64,000 nt of DNA. It comes from Erpobdella octoculata. Lineage: Eukaryota; Annelida; Clitellata; Hirudinida; Erpobdellidae. The stretch lies in contig OZ022246.1 in NCBI GenBank assembly GCA_963978895.1, positions 1,433,605 through 1,497,604 on the forward strand. The letters are read 5' to 3'. A model generated the notes under the pieces. That model saw only the letters and a list, made by a program, of their open reading frames with translations. It was not told the DNA's origin and made no database searches. The position numbers and the translations under genes are program-made. How positions within the stretch are numbered: the stretch's first letter is position 1; each line of letters begins with the position of its first letter. Positions 1-13,800 of the stretch are shown here, piece after piece.

Positions 1-140
1 AACGCCAACCAGTCGGTGTCAAGGCCAGCCAGTCGGTGTCAAGGCCAACCAGTCGGTGTCAAGGCCAACCAGTCGGTGTCAACGCCAACCAGTCGGTCTC
101 AACGCCAACCAGTCGGTGTCAACGCCAACCAGTCGGTGAA
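1..140. repeat. 20-bp tandem array (left, cut by window edge)
   Basis: Seven head-to-tail copies of a 20-bp unit, consensus AACGCCAACCAGTCGGTGTC, differing by only one to three bases. The array starts at base 1, so it may continue to the left. There are no spacers between units. The array at 2499-2638 is the same family in the opposite orientation (16 of 20 consensus positions match), so the two look like the inverted ends of one element. Confidence 0.9.
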
Positions 141-608
141 CTCCACTGCTGATTGGTTATTAGCTTCTTTCTATTTGAACTCCAACTTGATATGACTCGA
201 AGGTGTCTTGTTAGCAACAAAAATTCACCCACTTATTCTGGATGACAATACATGAATTAAATATTTCTGACATTAATTAGGCCTTAAATCAATTAAAATT
301 ATTTAAATCAAATGTTGTGCAATATAAGTAGTTTTCCTGCCACCTAGCGACTCTAAGAAAATCGTTTGACAACCGGCCACAAAGCTCTGGCGCTCTTTTC
401 ATTTATGTAGTTATTAAAGTTATAGACTTAACGAGGTTTTTTACGGTTCACTTGTTTATTATTATTACTAAAAAAAAGTCCTCATCACTTCACCAGCACG
501 ACTACCAGCGCAGTCAATATTCATAAGCTCATAGTACACCGAGACCATGGACTTTTTAATACGCGTTGAGAACAATTTATAACAAAAAACACGTAGACAG
601 AAATAAAT

Positions 609-968
609 TTAATTCTTTTTAATTAGTAAATCAACAACTTCGGTGTGGAGAGCCCGGATATCAATCTGCTTTTCTTCAAAAGCTATCCAGAGCTCCCACA
701 CCCTTTCATCTTTTTCCAGTGTTGAGGGTTTGTGTTGCTTCAGCGGTTGCCCTGTTGCAGCACAGGCTTCTTCGACTGGGATTGCCGATGCTTTTGTAAA
801 TAAAATATCAACAACTTCGTAGAACGACTTGCGCTCTACTAGGTTGTTGAGGGCACTATGCCACGCCTCAATGTCGTTGTTGGTCTTACAGTCTCTCTGG
901 TAGACGCTCCATTCTGATATTTTATATTTTCCTTTGATCCAAGTTTTTTTTATGTAGTCCGCTAATGT
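609..968 (-). pseudogene. MULE-type transposase, terminal exon
   Basis: An open stretch of 119 codons plus stop follows a splice acceptor ending TTTTTAG at 969-971 (minus strand). It has no ATG, so it is an internal-to-terminal exon rather than a whole gene. The translation contains EWSVYQRDCKTNNDIEAWHS, which resembles the C-terminal WxxY...RTNNxxEAWH signature of animal Mutator-like (MULE) transposases. No stop interrupts the exon. I could not assemble upstream exons between 1 and 2.5 kb, so the transposase is partial. Inverted 20-bp arrays lie on both sides, as expected for a transposon of this class. The family call rests on the signature only and would need a profile search. It could be a cellular gene derived from such a transposase. 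Confidence 0.6.
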
Positions 969-999
969 CTAAAAATAAGAAGGAAATATAAAACAAGTC

Positions 1000-1150
1000 A
1001 ATTTTTTTTTTTTTTTTATAATAGTTTATAGTCCTTTACACCATGTGTTTTAAGACTGAAATGTCTGTATGTAGGAAGCAGCTAAGTACTTCCTGTTGTG
1101 GATCATAACTTTTCCCTCCTCCTTTCTCCAGGCTTGGGACTGGCTCGCAA
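1000..1150 (-). repeat. Dispersed retroposon tail, copy 1
   Basis: Read on the minus strand, this copy runs through GGAAGTACTTAG and TGCTTCCTACATAC, then CACATGGTGTAAAGGACTAT, and ends in a poly(A)-like tract. Four other copies in the window share the CACCTGGTGTAAAGGACTAT core. The copies are lined up at the 3' side and differ in how far they extend 5', as in 5'-truncated LINE or SINE insertions. Confidence 0.7.
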
Positions 1151-1339
1151 TTAGCGAGGCGGAGTTGAAAACAAGTCAACAAATTTTAACGTTAATATTA
1201 ACTAAATTTTACTTTGAGTGCTGGTATTCGTGTTTCTAGATAAAGGGTCTCAAATACATTATGGATTTCTCCAGGAGGCAAATATGGCAGTGCCATAATC
1301 TTTTTTATACCTTTATATATTTCTACTTTTTTTGACTGG

Positions 1340-1381
<42 letters not shown>

Positions 1382-2498
1382 CTTCCCTCTATCGATTGTA
1401 ATGAAAACTTTGCTCCATCGAAAACGACTCCAATTCATTGCGACACAGCAGACTGATATCACGGTTCTGTATAAGTATAACACAGAGATCAGGAAGTCGT
1501 TGTATAGACATTAGCGGTGCCACAGTCTGTGATACGTGTATGCGGGTGGTGCTGCTTAATGCTGATCACCAACTGCATTCGCCGGGCAGGTTGCTTCGTG
1601 TGGTGGGGTAGTTCTAGTTGCTTCTGAGCAGCGGGATTTTACCCCTCACGAATATGAGGTTGTTGGCCGCGAAAGTAGGTGGTTTCGTCGCGCACCGGGT
1701 CGATTCTTCTCAAGGTTGGCGTTTTCGTCGCGACTTCGCGATGAAAATGCTTACGCGACTAAATGGCTTTCGCGACCACATGGCCGGTATTCCAGTGTCT
1801 TTTTACAATCCAGCTGCTCGCACATTTTACATATGAAAACGATATCAATTTCTCCTGTTTAAGAAAAAACATTTTTATAAACAATTGTCTTCAGTTGCAA
1901 TAAAACGACTATTTACTAACCCTTTGCAGTTTTTTGATATTGTGACAAAGTAACTGTTTTGTCACACTTCAGGTGCGTCCTCCGTTTACACATGTTGCAA
2001 GACAATGCCCGAGCATTCTTGGCAACAGTTTTGTTACAACAAACACAGATGCTTTTCATTTTTCGCTGCTAACAATCAACAAGTCCGTCGAAAACTATCA
2101 CAAATTAAATTACTACTAGATACAACTATCACCATTAGTCAACTTGCCTAGATAAAACATATAGATAATTAAGTAAAAATAATAATTTAAATATTTTTTT
2201 AATAATTAAAAATAATAATAAAAATAAATTACTATTATTTTAGAAAATAAAAAACCTAATTACGGAAATTTTTTGTCATATTCTTTAATTAAACTTTTCT
2301 AACGTAAATAGATATTTTATAATACGTTGATATTTCTATAATGTCAAATCTTTGATAAAATATAGTATTTTTAATGAGTTCTTATTCAAATAATCACTAT
2401 CTAATGCAAGCGCCACCAAGCGACATTTTTACAGTCGCTTGAACGATTAAAAAGCACCTTTAAGTCATATCAGTTCGTAAGTTAAATACAGAGACAGG

Positions 2499-2638
2499 AC
2501 TCGGACGCGCTAACACCGACTCGGACGCGTTAACACCGACTCGGAGGCGTTAACACCGACTCGGAGGCGTTAACACCGACTCGGAGGCGTTAACACCGAC
2601 TGGGCCGCGTTAACACCGAATTTTTGGCGATGACACCG
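2499..2638. repeat. 20-bp tandem array (right, inverted partner)
   Basis: Six full copies of ACTCGGAGGCGTTAACACCG and one diverged copy. Reverse-complemented and rotated, the unit reads AACGCCTCCGAGTCGGTGTT, which matches the left array's unit at 16 of 20 positions. Confidence 0.9.
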
Positions 2639-2675
2639 ACACTTCGGTGTCATCGCAAAATTCGGTGTCACTGAC
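2619..2675. repeat. Hairpin built from the array core
   Basis: GCGATGACACCGA and TCGGTGTCATCGC are perfect reverse complements separated by four bases. They can form a stem of about 17 bp with one bulge. A third GGTGTCA core follows. The stem reuses the ACACCG core of the adjacent array, so it probably arose by inversion of one or two repeat units. Confidence 0.8.
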
Positions 2676-3298
2676 ATTCCCCTCACAGACTCACTCACTC
2701 ACCCACCCATGTACGTGTAATGCTTAACTGCTTAACCCTATGATACACATGAGGTCCTGTGTCATATTTGGCCAAATATTTGGCCTATCCGAATACACCT
2801 GATTACTAAAAAATCCGGCTGAATAAAAAACATGGGCAAAATTTCTCTACGTGGGGCATGTAAACGAACAGCGCCTCTGAAACATTTTTACATTTAGTAG
2901 CCTGACCCACTATAAAGTTCAAAAACCCTAACCCGACCTGGCTTTTCCCGTGGACTACTCTGACTCACAAAAACAAAAAATTATTATGTAACCTGATCCA
3001 TTATAAAATTCTTCTCGATGAAAAGTGCATTGATACTAACACCAATCAAATTGGATTGACGAATGTCCCCAACTCTGTTTAATAATAATAGTAATATTAA
3101 CAATAACAATAACAATAATAATAACATTTAAGGGAAATAAAATATTAAAGAAAAACTTTTTAAAATACCACGTTTTGTGAACTAAAAAGAAGAAAATAAT
3201 TTTTCTCTTAGCTGTGTAAGAAATGTCTTATTATGTCTTGAAGGCGGTATGCATTAATTGTGGACATTCATATAACAAACAAGCCATAAAATATTAAA

Positions 3299-3399
3299 AC
3301 TTAAAACGTGGGGCGCCATTTATATTCAAAAAAGCGTTCTATCCTGTTTAAAAAATAGCAGATGGTTAGTTTGAGTAAAAGACGCCCCACGTTTTAAGT
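3299..3399. mobile_element. Small MITE-like inverted repeat
   Basis: ACTTAAAACGTGGGGCG at 3299-3315 is the exact reverse complement of CGCCCCACGTTTTAAGT at 3383-3399, with a 67-bp non-palindromic middle. The 17-bp perfect ends suggest a short non-autonomous DNA transposon. TTAAA is present on both flanks, but the AT-rich context makes it a weak target-duplication signal. Confidence 0.55.
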
Positions 3400-3774
3400 C
3401 TTAAAATAATTCAATACATGATAAAAAATGAGTTTTTTGAGCTAATATAAACTTTTTTTTAGGTTAGCGAAAAGAGTTAGTTAACCCTGCAAGACACTCA
3501 AACTGAGCAATGAGTATGAACTCCTTGCTTTAGGGAGCTATGATAAATAAAGACTTAACTAAACAAGAATAATAAAAACAAAACTATATAATAGCTAAAC
3601 TAATTGTGTTTTAAATAACTAGAACTAAATAATATAGAAATGGTTCCAACAAAACCTAACGAAAACTAAAACTAAAATAATTTTCCTAAGAAAAAATATC
3701 ACTGATTGTGAGCCAGACCCAATCATGGATAAAAGATGAGTGAAAAGTAAAAAGGATCACATTATTATCCACTA

Positions 3775-3858
3775 TAGGAAGTACTCCGGTATTTCCTACA
3801 TACTGCGTTATCATTCTTAAAACACCTGGTGTAAAAGACTATATAGACTTATATAGAA
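3775..3858 (+). repeat. Dispersed retroposon tail, copy 2
   Basis: Contains AGGAAGTACTCCGG, TTTCCTACATAC and CTTAAAACACCTGGTGTAAA in the same order as copy 1. It lies in the intron directly after the Kir exon's splice donor, antisense to the channel gene. Confidence 0.75.
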
Positions 3859-3891
3859 AAAAATAATTTATCTTATTTTCAAAAAGCAAAC

Positions 3892-4520
3892 CTAAACTCC
3901 AATCTCGCTTTAGCATCGGTATTCATTGGGTTATGATTTGGACCGATGACGGCTTTTTGGCTGAACATAATAGTCGCTGCTCGGGAGATAGGACGGGTCA
4001 ATTTGGCAAATATGAAGCCCGTTAAGAAGCATTGCAAAAGTGCCCCAAAAAGTGATTGTATTATAATAAAGATGACTACAGAAGGGCAGTTTCCAGTGGG
4101 GTATCTCGATCCATAGCCTATCGTATGCTGTGTTTCAACTGAAAATAAGAATGCTGTCGTGAAGTCGTTAACCCCGACGAGGCAAGAATCGTTCGATGGG
4201 TTATTATTTGATGACGGCTTATATTCATCCCCCTTTGAGTACCAAAACCAGGAAAACAAAAGCCAGCTTAGAACAAACACAGAAACATAAATACTCAAGC
4301 ATGGCAACCAATCTCGCTCTAACAGGGAGGTGTACCAGTCTATAAATTTTAGAAAATATTCCATGTCGACATTTCTGTACTTGAAGTTACATTTTCCTGT
4401 TTTTTCTATAAGACGTCTGGTTTTTCTCTTCGGTATAAAAGGAATTCGTTCTATTTGACTTCTTTGAGACGTGGTAGAACTTCTAGAAGGCGAAGGAGAA
4501 ACAGGAGTAGTTTCACTCAT
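3892..4520 (-). CDS. Inward-rectifier K+ channel (Kir), first coding exon, partial
   Basis: The exon encodes the first 210 residues of a Kir channel, a plasma-membrane tetramer that passes K+ inward. In order: a charged cytoplasmic N-terminus with a Ser/Thr-rich start, slide helix near 56-70, M1 near 72-94, an extracellular turret with Asn-rich insert, pore helix near 117-130, the selectivity filter TIGYG at 133-137, M2 near 147-172, and the start of the cytoplasmic domain (FSQKAVI). The two extracellular cysteines that form the conserved Kir disulfide are present (SCLV and GNCP). The M2 rectification-controller position, Asp172 in Kir2.1, is Gln163 here. A donor follows RLEFR at 3891 (AG|GTTTGC), so the C-terminal cytoplasmic domain must be in further exons. 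None is visible to the left edge, so the gene either has an intron of more than 3.9 kb or is broken. The start is the first Met; no in-frame Met lies closer to M1 than residue 53. Confidence 0.88.
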
Positions 4521-7002
<2,482 letters not shown>

Positions 7003-8537
7003 ATGGCGGCTCTGCAACCGATTATTCCGATTGGTAATCTAGTTTTTTTATGAATAAAATATTTAGACTTAGACTTTAGAGTAGTTTAGAGATTAAATTG
7101 TTAGTTAAGAAGGGAAGTTACATAAAAAATTTGTGTGACATCAGCTTGATGAGAGATTCAGTTGAAATTTCAAATACAAAATGATGGATTTTAATAAATT
7201 TTGGTTTATCCTATGCCTGGATTGTAAACTAATCTGTTATTTACTGCCACATAATGTAACTTGTTTTTTCTAATCAGCATCATAATCGGCAGCACTTAGT
7301 CGACGCATTGAGTGACTAGAGTTAGTAGAGACTAGACACTAGACTAGGACTAGACTAAGTCTCAGTGCTTTTAATTTTTTTATTTAAATTTCATAAAATC
7401 GTTTATAAAATGATTTGTGCTGCGGAGTACAGTGATTTTCCTCTTTTTCTTCAAATGTCATAAAATCGTTTAAAAAATTATTCGTGCAGCGGAGTACAGA
7501 GATTCTCCTCGCGACCCGACGAATTACGTTCTCGTCCGGCTGGACGTCGACGGCCTTAAAAAGAAAAGGTTCGGCAGCGATCCGGCAAATGCCAACATCA
7601 CGTTCGACGTCAGCGGCTGGTGAGGGAAAACTTTTTTTTTATAACTTTCTGATTTGAAATTATAATTTGTTTTGCTTAGAATTTCACAAGCGTCGAATCA
7701 GTGTTCGTATAAGTCACTATAAGTTCTTTGAGTATTCGAGCTCATATGGAACTCTTTTAGATATCAGCTCTTCATTTTTTTGCAATGAAAATCAAAAACA
7801 TGAATAAATATCTTTGAACAAAGATACACAAGAAGATGTAAAGATGTGTATGGAGATGTAAACATCAGTAAGATGATGTGAAGATATGTAAGGATATGTA
7901 GAGATACGTAAGGAGGTGTAAAGATATGTAAGAAAATGTAAAGATATGTATGGAGATGTAAAGATATGTAAGGAAATGTAAAGATATGTATGGAGATGTA
8001 AAGATATGTTAGGAGGTGTAAAGATATGTAAGGAGATGTAAATATATGTAAGGAGATGTGAAGATGTGTATGGAGATGTAAAGATATGTAAGGAGATGTA
8101 AAGATATGTAACCAAAAGATTATTTGAACAATGCCAATGAACTAAAATCTACTTTATAATAAAATTTCTTTTCTTTTAAAAATTTTCAGGTCTTTCAAAT
8201 TAATGGTTGAGTTGGTCAGCGGCAAAGAGGCAGAAGTGTTAAAGGTTTACGTGTTCGAGATAAAAAGGTTACCGGCGGAAATACTTACGGACCGGTCGAA
8301 GACGTTCTACAAAGTTTGTTTCAAATTCTTGACGCGAAGAAATTGAAAATAAATCGAAATAAGACGTTGCCGATTTGTTTTCTAATACTCGGTAAATAAA
8401 AATAATGGCGTTTATCTGTCATGTTTTCGATTACGCAGGTGAAAAAAGACGAAGTGGAACTTCACCTGTGCAAAAAAGTACCTGGAGTGTGGACGGCTTG
8501 GCTTTCCAGCGTGGGCCTCGAACAGGAACAAAGTTGA
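7003..8537 (+). CDS. Small CS-domain (p23/CacyBP-like) protein, 4 exons
   Basis: Exons 7003-7033, 7490-7619, 8190-8313 and 8439-8537 join in phase to give 127 residues. Donors and acceptors are standard (G|GTAATC, CAG|CG, TG|GTGAGG, CAG|G, AAA|GTTTGT, CAG|GTG). The protein is almost entirely one CS domain, a seven-stranded beta sandwich used by HSP90 co-chaperones and adaptors: NYVLVRLDVDG, then NITFDV, SFKLMVEL, and VKKDEVELHLCKK near the C-terminus. Strand order and the last motif resemble calcyclin-binding protein (CacyBP/SIP), but that family's helical N-terminus and SGS tail are missing. It could be a truncated paralogue or another CS protein. The first exon is short and chosen because it is the only upstream ATG with a donor in the right phase, so the start is less certain than the domain. 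A 20-bp minisatellite fills intron 2. Confidence 0.62.
7385..7515 (+). repeat. Tandem duplication across a 3' splice site
   Basis: Two copies, about 68 bp apart, of a segment reading TTCATAAAATCGTTTA then GCGGAGTACAG then TTCTCCTC or TTTTCCTC. The second copy carries the acceptor used for exon 2 of the CS-domain gene (GTGCAG|CGGAG). In the first copy the AG is replaced (GTGCTG|CGGAG), which removes the acceptor. Confidence 0.75.
7831..8110. repeat. 20-bp minisatellite in intron
   Basis: About 14 imperfect copies of AAAGATATGTAAGGAGATGT, lying wholly in intron 2 of the CS-domain gene. It creates a long but meaningless minus-strand reading frame. Confidence 0.9.
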
Positions 8538-9551
8538 AAGTAGCGGTTATGATGACGGAGTAGATGATGGATGTGTCAATGATGATTGTGATGGTGTAGG
8601 AAATGTCAGTTTTGTCTCATTGCTTCTTTTACTGTAAGGATCCTCAAATGTGTTTGTGAAAGAACAGTCGATGGGCTATTTGATTATGTTTTTGTTTAAG
8701 TTTTGTTCTTCTGCAGTATAATCCTATTCTATCAAAGCTCAGGAGACTGCCAAAATTACTTATTTATGTATAAATATCAGAGTCTATTATCCATCACCAT
8801 TGTTTGGTATAATGTGATTATACTGTATCATCATTAGTTTTGTCTTCACTCTACTATTAGGTTTAATTTACAACTGTGGGAACCACAAGCTCATGCATTG
8901 CCTGTCTCTTTGGAGAAAAAAATATCAACATTTCTATCTATCGTGTTTTTTTTCTCAACACATTCTTTGAAATCGTCATAATTTATCTCTTTTTATTTGA
9001 GAACTGCCTCGGTCCGTGTTTGAACAATGCAAGCTTTTCTCTTCACTGTCTTAAACGATGATCATCAGTTTCAATTGTTAAGGCATCGTTTCGTGGGTCT
9101 AGTCCGATAGCTGCTCGTTGCCGAGTTTCTCTGCTGGCAGCTTTGCACCTTTTCTGTATTCAATGGTCGTATGTTTCTGTCGGTATGCATCTCGCTTCAG
9201 TTTCTCCCGTGGGTAACATGAAAAATAATCATTCGTACCACGATTAGTGTCTTTGTGCCTGATTTGTCTCGGTCTGTAGATGCTGAAAACCCTATCTCAT
9301 TATGTTTGCATTTAATTTTTGTTATTTCATCAATCTTAAAGCACCTGGTGTAAAGGACTATAAACTATTATAAAAAAATATTCATAACTTTGTTCAAATT
9401 TCTATCGATTATTCCAAATTGTAACATTTTTGTTCTGTCTCTCGTTACTCCATAGAGAAAAAATTTGTAAACGATAATTTTGTTTGAACCATTTATTTGT
9501 ATAAGTAAAAAATTTATTTTGAATAAAAAGTCATTCTTTTTTTTAAATCTT
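8538..9551. other. Convergent 3' flanks of the CS gene and NOC2L
   Basis: No gene seen. It holds the 3' UTR of the plus-strand CS gene, a retroposon tail at 9333-9378 (AGCACCTGGTGTAAAGGACT), and two AATAAA signals on the minus strand at 9513-9518 and 9492-9497, 34 and 55 bp past the NOC2L stop. Confidence 0.6.
9333..9378 (+). repeat. Dispersed retroposon tail, copy 3
   Basis: TCTTAAAGCACCTGGTGTAA followed by AGGACTATAAACTATTATA, matching the core of the other copies with little divergence. Only the 3' tail is present. Confidence 0.8.
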
Positions 9552-10746
9552 CTATTCATCATCGCTGTCAGTTTCGCAACCGTTTTCATTGTCATCATCA
9601 TCGCCGTCGCTACTGTCATCGTCTAAATTCAAATCCCGAACGACATCGGGTCGATCGTCGACATCGTCTTCGATTTCGTCGGTCGCGACGTAATCTTCCT
9701 CGTGAACCTTCGATTCTTCTTCCTCGTCTCCGCAGTCGCTGACGGGCGATCTCGCCAAGGCTTCAAGCTCGTCTTCGTCAAAATCGCTTAAATAAATAAG
9801 TATTGTTGTTATTCATAGTTTTCAACGTTGCGGAAAGTGAGGAAACAAATTTGGATTAAACAAATTAAATAAATTCGAAGAAACAAAATAGACTGATTCG
9901 GATACCTGTATTCGGAGTCTGAGCCCGTTTTCTTTTTCTTATTTTTCTTTTCGACCCTGGTAATAAACAACGTTCAGTTATTAACCCAAACTATGTAATA
10001 AGATCACCGAGTGCAATAATAAGTATTTTTAAGATTTTATTATTTTTGCTGTTGCTACATGAAAGACTGACAAATAATAATTATTTAAATAACAAATAAT
10101 AATGTGAATAAATTAAATTTACATATTATAATTTCAAGGTTATCACATTAGGACATTCACAGTAACGTTGCCAACATTAATAATTACACGTTACGTGTAG
10201 CCAACCAGCTGACAGACCTTTTATCTTTTTTACTGTTTTCTTTCTTCGTTTTATTTTTGTCCTGATCTTCCACTTTCGTTCCAGCGTCTTCGTCCGCCAG
10301 GGCCTGTGATTAAAAAAACGATTTAAAAGGTGAAGGTCATAACAATAGGCTGCCACTACCTGAAATACACCACCGAAGCCTAAGGGGCGACTCGTGCATG
10401 CGAGATAACAAATAAATGACAATATATTTTTATCATATCTATGCAATATTTCTTGAATAATTTTCAAGTTTTAAAAATTTTCAATTTTGAACACATGTTC
10501 ACTAATACAATGTTTTCTGTAAATATACGACAAATAAATATACCATATCTTTGAATAGCAGCAGTTCCATCTGCTTAACTCTAACTTTCATCCAATCGTC
10601 GTAGTACGTCTTAACGTCGCTACCCTCTGACTTCAGTTTATCCTCCACGATTTCCTGGAATTTGAAAAAGAACTTATTTCGAAAAACGTTCTAAGATAAT
10701 AAATACAGTTATTTGAAAAGATCTTATTTAAAAAAATAGTTTTTAA

Positions 10747-10807
<61 letters not shown>

Positions 10808-13800
10808 GCAGTGTGTTTATTTGTGGGTGTGAGTGTTCACTTATCACACCCGAACCGCTGGAGCAATTGGAACGAAATTTTATTTTGCACGGAGGTAGTC
10901 CTCATATGGGATAAGTTGTATAGAAAGTTTCGACCCTTCTGTAACCCGACCAGACCACGAGGGATAAGTTACGGTACGGTTAGGGCTGAGGTTACGACAA
11001 GAGAAAAGGCGAAAGTAAAAACACCATGTAACCCTGGTAGTTAAATATAAATAATTCAAAGCTGTATAATAACTCAATTTTTTAATCAGATCACAATATA
11101 TATATATAATTAAATACAAATTCTAGACAATTACAAAAAATATATACTTAAAAATAAAAATGTACAAATTAAATAAAACATGGGGGTACCGTGGTGGTCG
11201 CATCTCTCAGATCGATCGTCGATTCTCTCCTTCTCTTTTTCACTTGTTCGCACGTTGACTGGATCTTCTGCAAGACCAACTTGATCTTCTTCACGTAAAT
11301 CCGAGCCTTGCTTTGTTTCGTAAAAGTTCTCAGCTACGGAGGTGTGAGAGGAAAGAGTTAATTTTAACTTTTTTTTTTAATTAAAATATTCAATGAAATC
11401 AACAGATCTTTTTTGACAAAATTCATTAACATCTTTTATAACGAATTATTCACAGAAGCTTAAACGAATAAAAAAAAACTGGCACAATACTTACTTTGTT
11501 GTATACTTAGAAACTACACCTTATTACTACGAATCATGTAAAAGCTGACTTAATTATTCGCGCCCACTAACTAGTCCTTAATACGGTACAATCCGGCTGT
11601 ACCTTACCTGGGTACGACCTACGATTAGATATAACGTACCAAACCGTCGGTCCCGTCACGACTGCGCATAATACGATACCCGGTTGTAACGTATTTTGAA
11701 TTCGACGTAACGTTCGACTATAACGACGTACTGAAATCTTACCTCGTCGACCAGGTTGGCGACGTGCTCTGGAAAGCTTATCCGATGGGCGTTCCAACTG
11801 CAGTACTCGAGGATGAGTTCCGTGATTTCATCCATGGCTGCGTCCTGTGGTGTACGATCGAATTGAATAAATTAAATATTCAATCACTAAGGCGCACCAT
11901 TAAAGATACAATCACACACACACATGTCTTAATAGAATGGAATAAGAAATTTAGGTACACGCAGGTGTAGCGATAGAATTGAATGATAAAGATAGACTAA
12001 AGGATACGACCAAAACAGGATCACTCGGGTGTAGCTATAGATTTGAATGATAAAGATAGAATCAAGGATATGACCAAAATACGTTCGAGAAAAATGATGA
12101 CAATCAAAGTTATAATTAGCTGTGCTGCTTCAAATACCACTTTAATTTACATCGCTTTTAAACTTTGCTATTAAAATCTTAGAAGTTCAGCAAGAACTTT
12201 GTACTCCACTTTGACCTGTCATCATCATCGTGACCACCACCACCACAACAATAACTTACCCTGAAAGCTTTTTCTTCTCTTTCCTCTTTAGACATCTTCA
12301 AGCAAACGGAGAAGACACAGTGCTTCATTTTCGATTGCTTCGGCTCCTTGAGGAAGAGTTTCGACCGAAGCGGCTTGACCGAGAAAAAATGAAATCACAT
12401 AATAATAAGTATATAAATGCTAAAACGATAAAGATGATATGACACAGCGATTGAATAGTTTTTTTTTTTTACAAACAATCGCCGTCTCGACTGATCAGCT
12501 CCGCTTTGATTACCTGGAGGAGTATCGGGAGGACGGGAACGTAGAGGCCCGTGCTTTGGCAGAGCTCAATCAGGATCCTGACGTAGTGAAACCTCAACGG
12601 TATGCTCGCCGGGGCGTGATTCAATCTACATAATTTTTAAAAAAAATAACATTGATAACCTCAAATGACAATCAATTATACATAAACGCGTGAGGCAGCT
12701 TTCCAGCCGCATGGTTTGAAGGAATATTATTGTCTTTAAGTCCAAACAAATCTGCAAACAATTTGACATTTAATGGTAAAAATAAAAACTTAGACAATGA
12801 TAACTATTTCAGCTGGTTATAAGTAATTATGAGTTATGTAATTTCAAAAATTAAATACCAGCATTCAACTTTTTATTTGTTAATAACTAACATATATATA
12901 TTACACAACTCTCACTGTTCATTGATCTGGAACACAAACCGAGAAGACTTCTTACAACTTTAGTAATCTCTCCAACTTAGAATAAGCACTGCAAACTTAT
13001 ATTCATAGGCACAAAATTACAGACCCAGTCTCCGTTTTTACAGACATACGACGATGATTATTATGCTTTGGCCTGACCCAATAATCTCGACCCGACCCAT
13101 TTCCAGCGACCCGAATACGAAGCCTCGGAATGAGCAGGGCTCTACTCCACCTCCGGAAAAACAAACAACGAACCCGACTTACTGGATAATGGTGAGGATG
13201 GCAGCCACCAGCGGACCGACGAGGGTCTTCAAGTACTTGTCGTCCTTGTTCTTGCCCAGGAGTCCCGCCCACATGGATAACGAGTGGCACGTCTGCCAGT
13301 CCGAGATGGCCTGACGAGGGCTCAAAACGGAGCTTTTGCGATCTTCCTAAAAATAAAAAAACCGAAAAGATTCTAACAATGAAGAAACAACAGAGCTGAA
13401 AAGCAACTGAAAAAATGACAAAAAAAAATAAAATTTTTGATTCATTATCGTATGACACTTCAAGACGAAACGAAAAACCCATCGCGGACAAACTAGTGTC
13501 TTACCTTTTTCGGGAACTTCACGACGTGCTCGACGTTCTTCGTCGTCTTTTGAAGAAAGGTGAAGGCACACCTGTACGCCGTGTAGGCGTTCAGAGAAAA
13601 AAGCTCGACGAGGGATTTCTTGATGAAGTTGATCGCCGGTAGAGAAATGACGGACGTGTAGTAACAGTTGCTCTTCGCTTTCAGGTAGAGATTCTGGAGA
13701 GAAAATAATTAATCGTTATTTATTTCTTTTCAAGCCGTCAAACCATTGTCATCTATTGCTTGTGAGACCATCGTTTACAGCTCATCCAGCTCACTGCGTA

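Larger units (their letters stand above)
1..2680 (-). mobile_element. MULE-like DNA transposon remnant with inverted minisatellite ends
   Basis: Boundaries are inferred from the inverted 20-bp arrays at 1-140 and 2499-2638 and the hairpin after the second array. The transposase exon at 609-968 lies between them and reads leftward. The interior also holds a retroposon tail (about 1000-1150) and a run of about 35 A at 1344-1378, both signs of later insertions. Target-site duplications cannot be checked because the left end is outside the window. Confidence 0.45.
2681..3891. other. AT-rich spacer or Kir intron, no gene seen
   Basis: No convincing exon on either strand. It contains the MITE-like inverted repeat at 3299-3399 and a retroposon tail at 3775-3858. 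If the Kir gene is intact, this is the start of its intron and the C-terminal exons lie to the left of the window. Confidence 0.6.

Noticed and set aside
1..140. CRISPR-like regular repeats
   Set aside because: Units are contiguous with no spacers, in a eukaryotic genome; it is a minisatellite.
1618..1836. 72-codon plus-strand frame within the MULE-like region
   Set aside because: I looked for a FLYWCH zinc finger or transposase piece in it on both strands and found no convincing motif.
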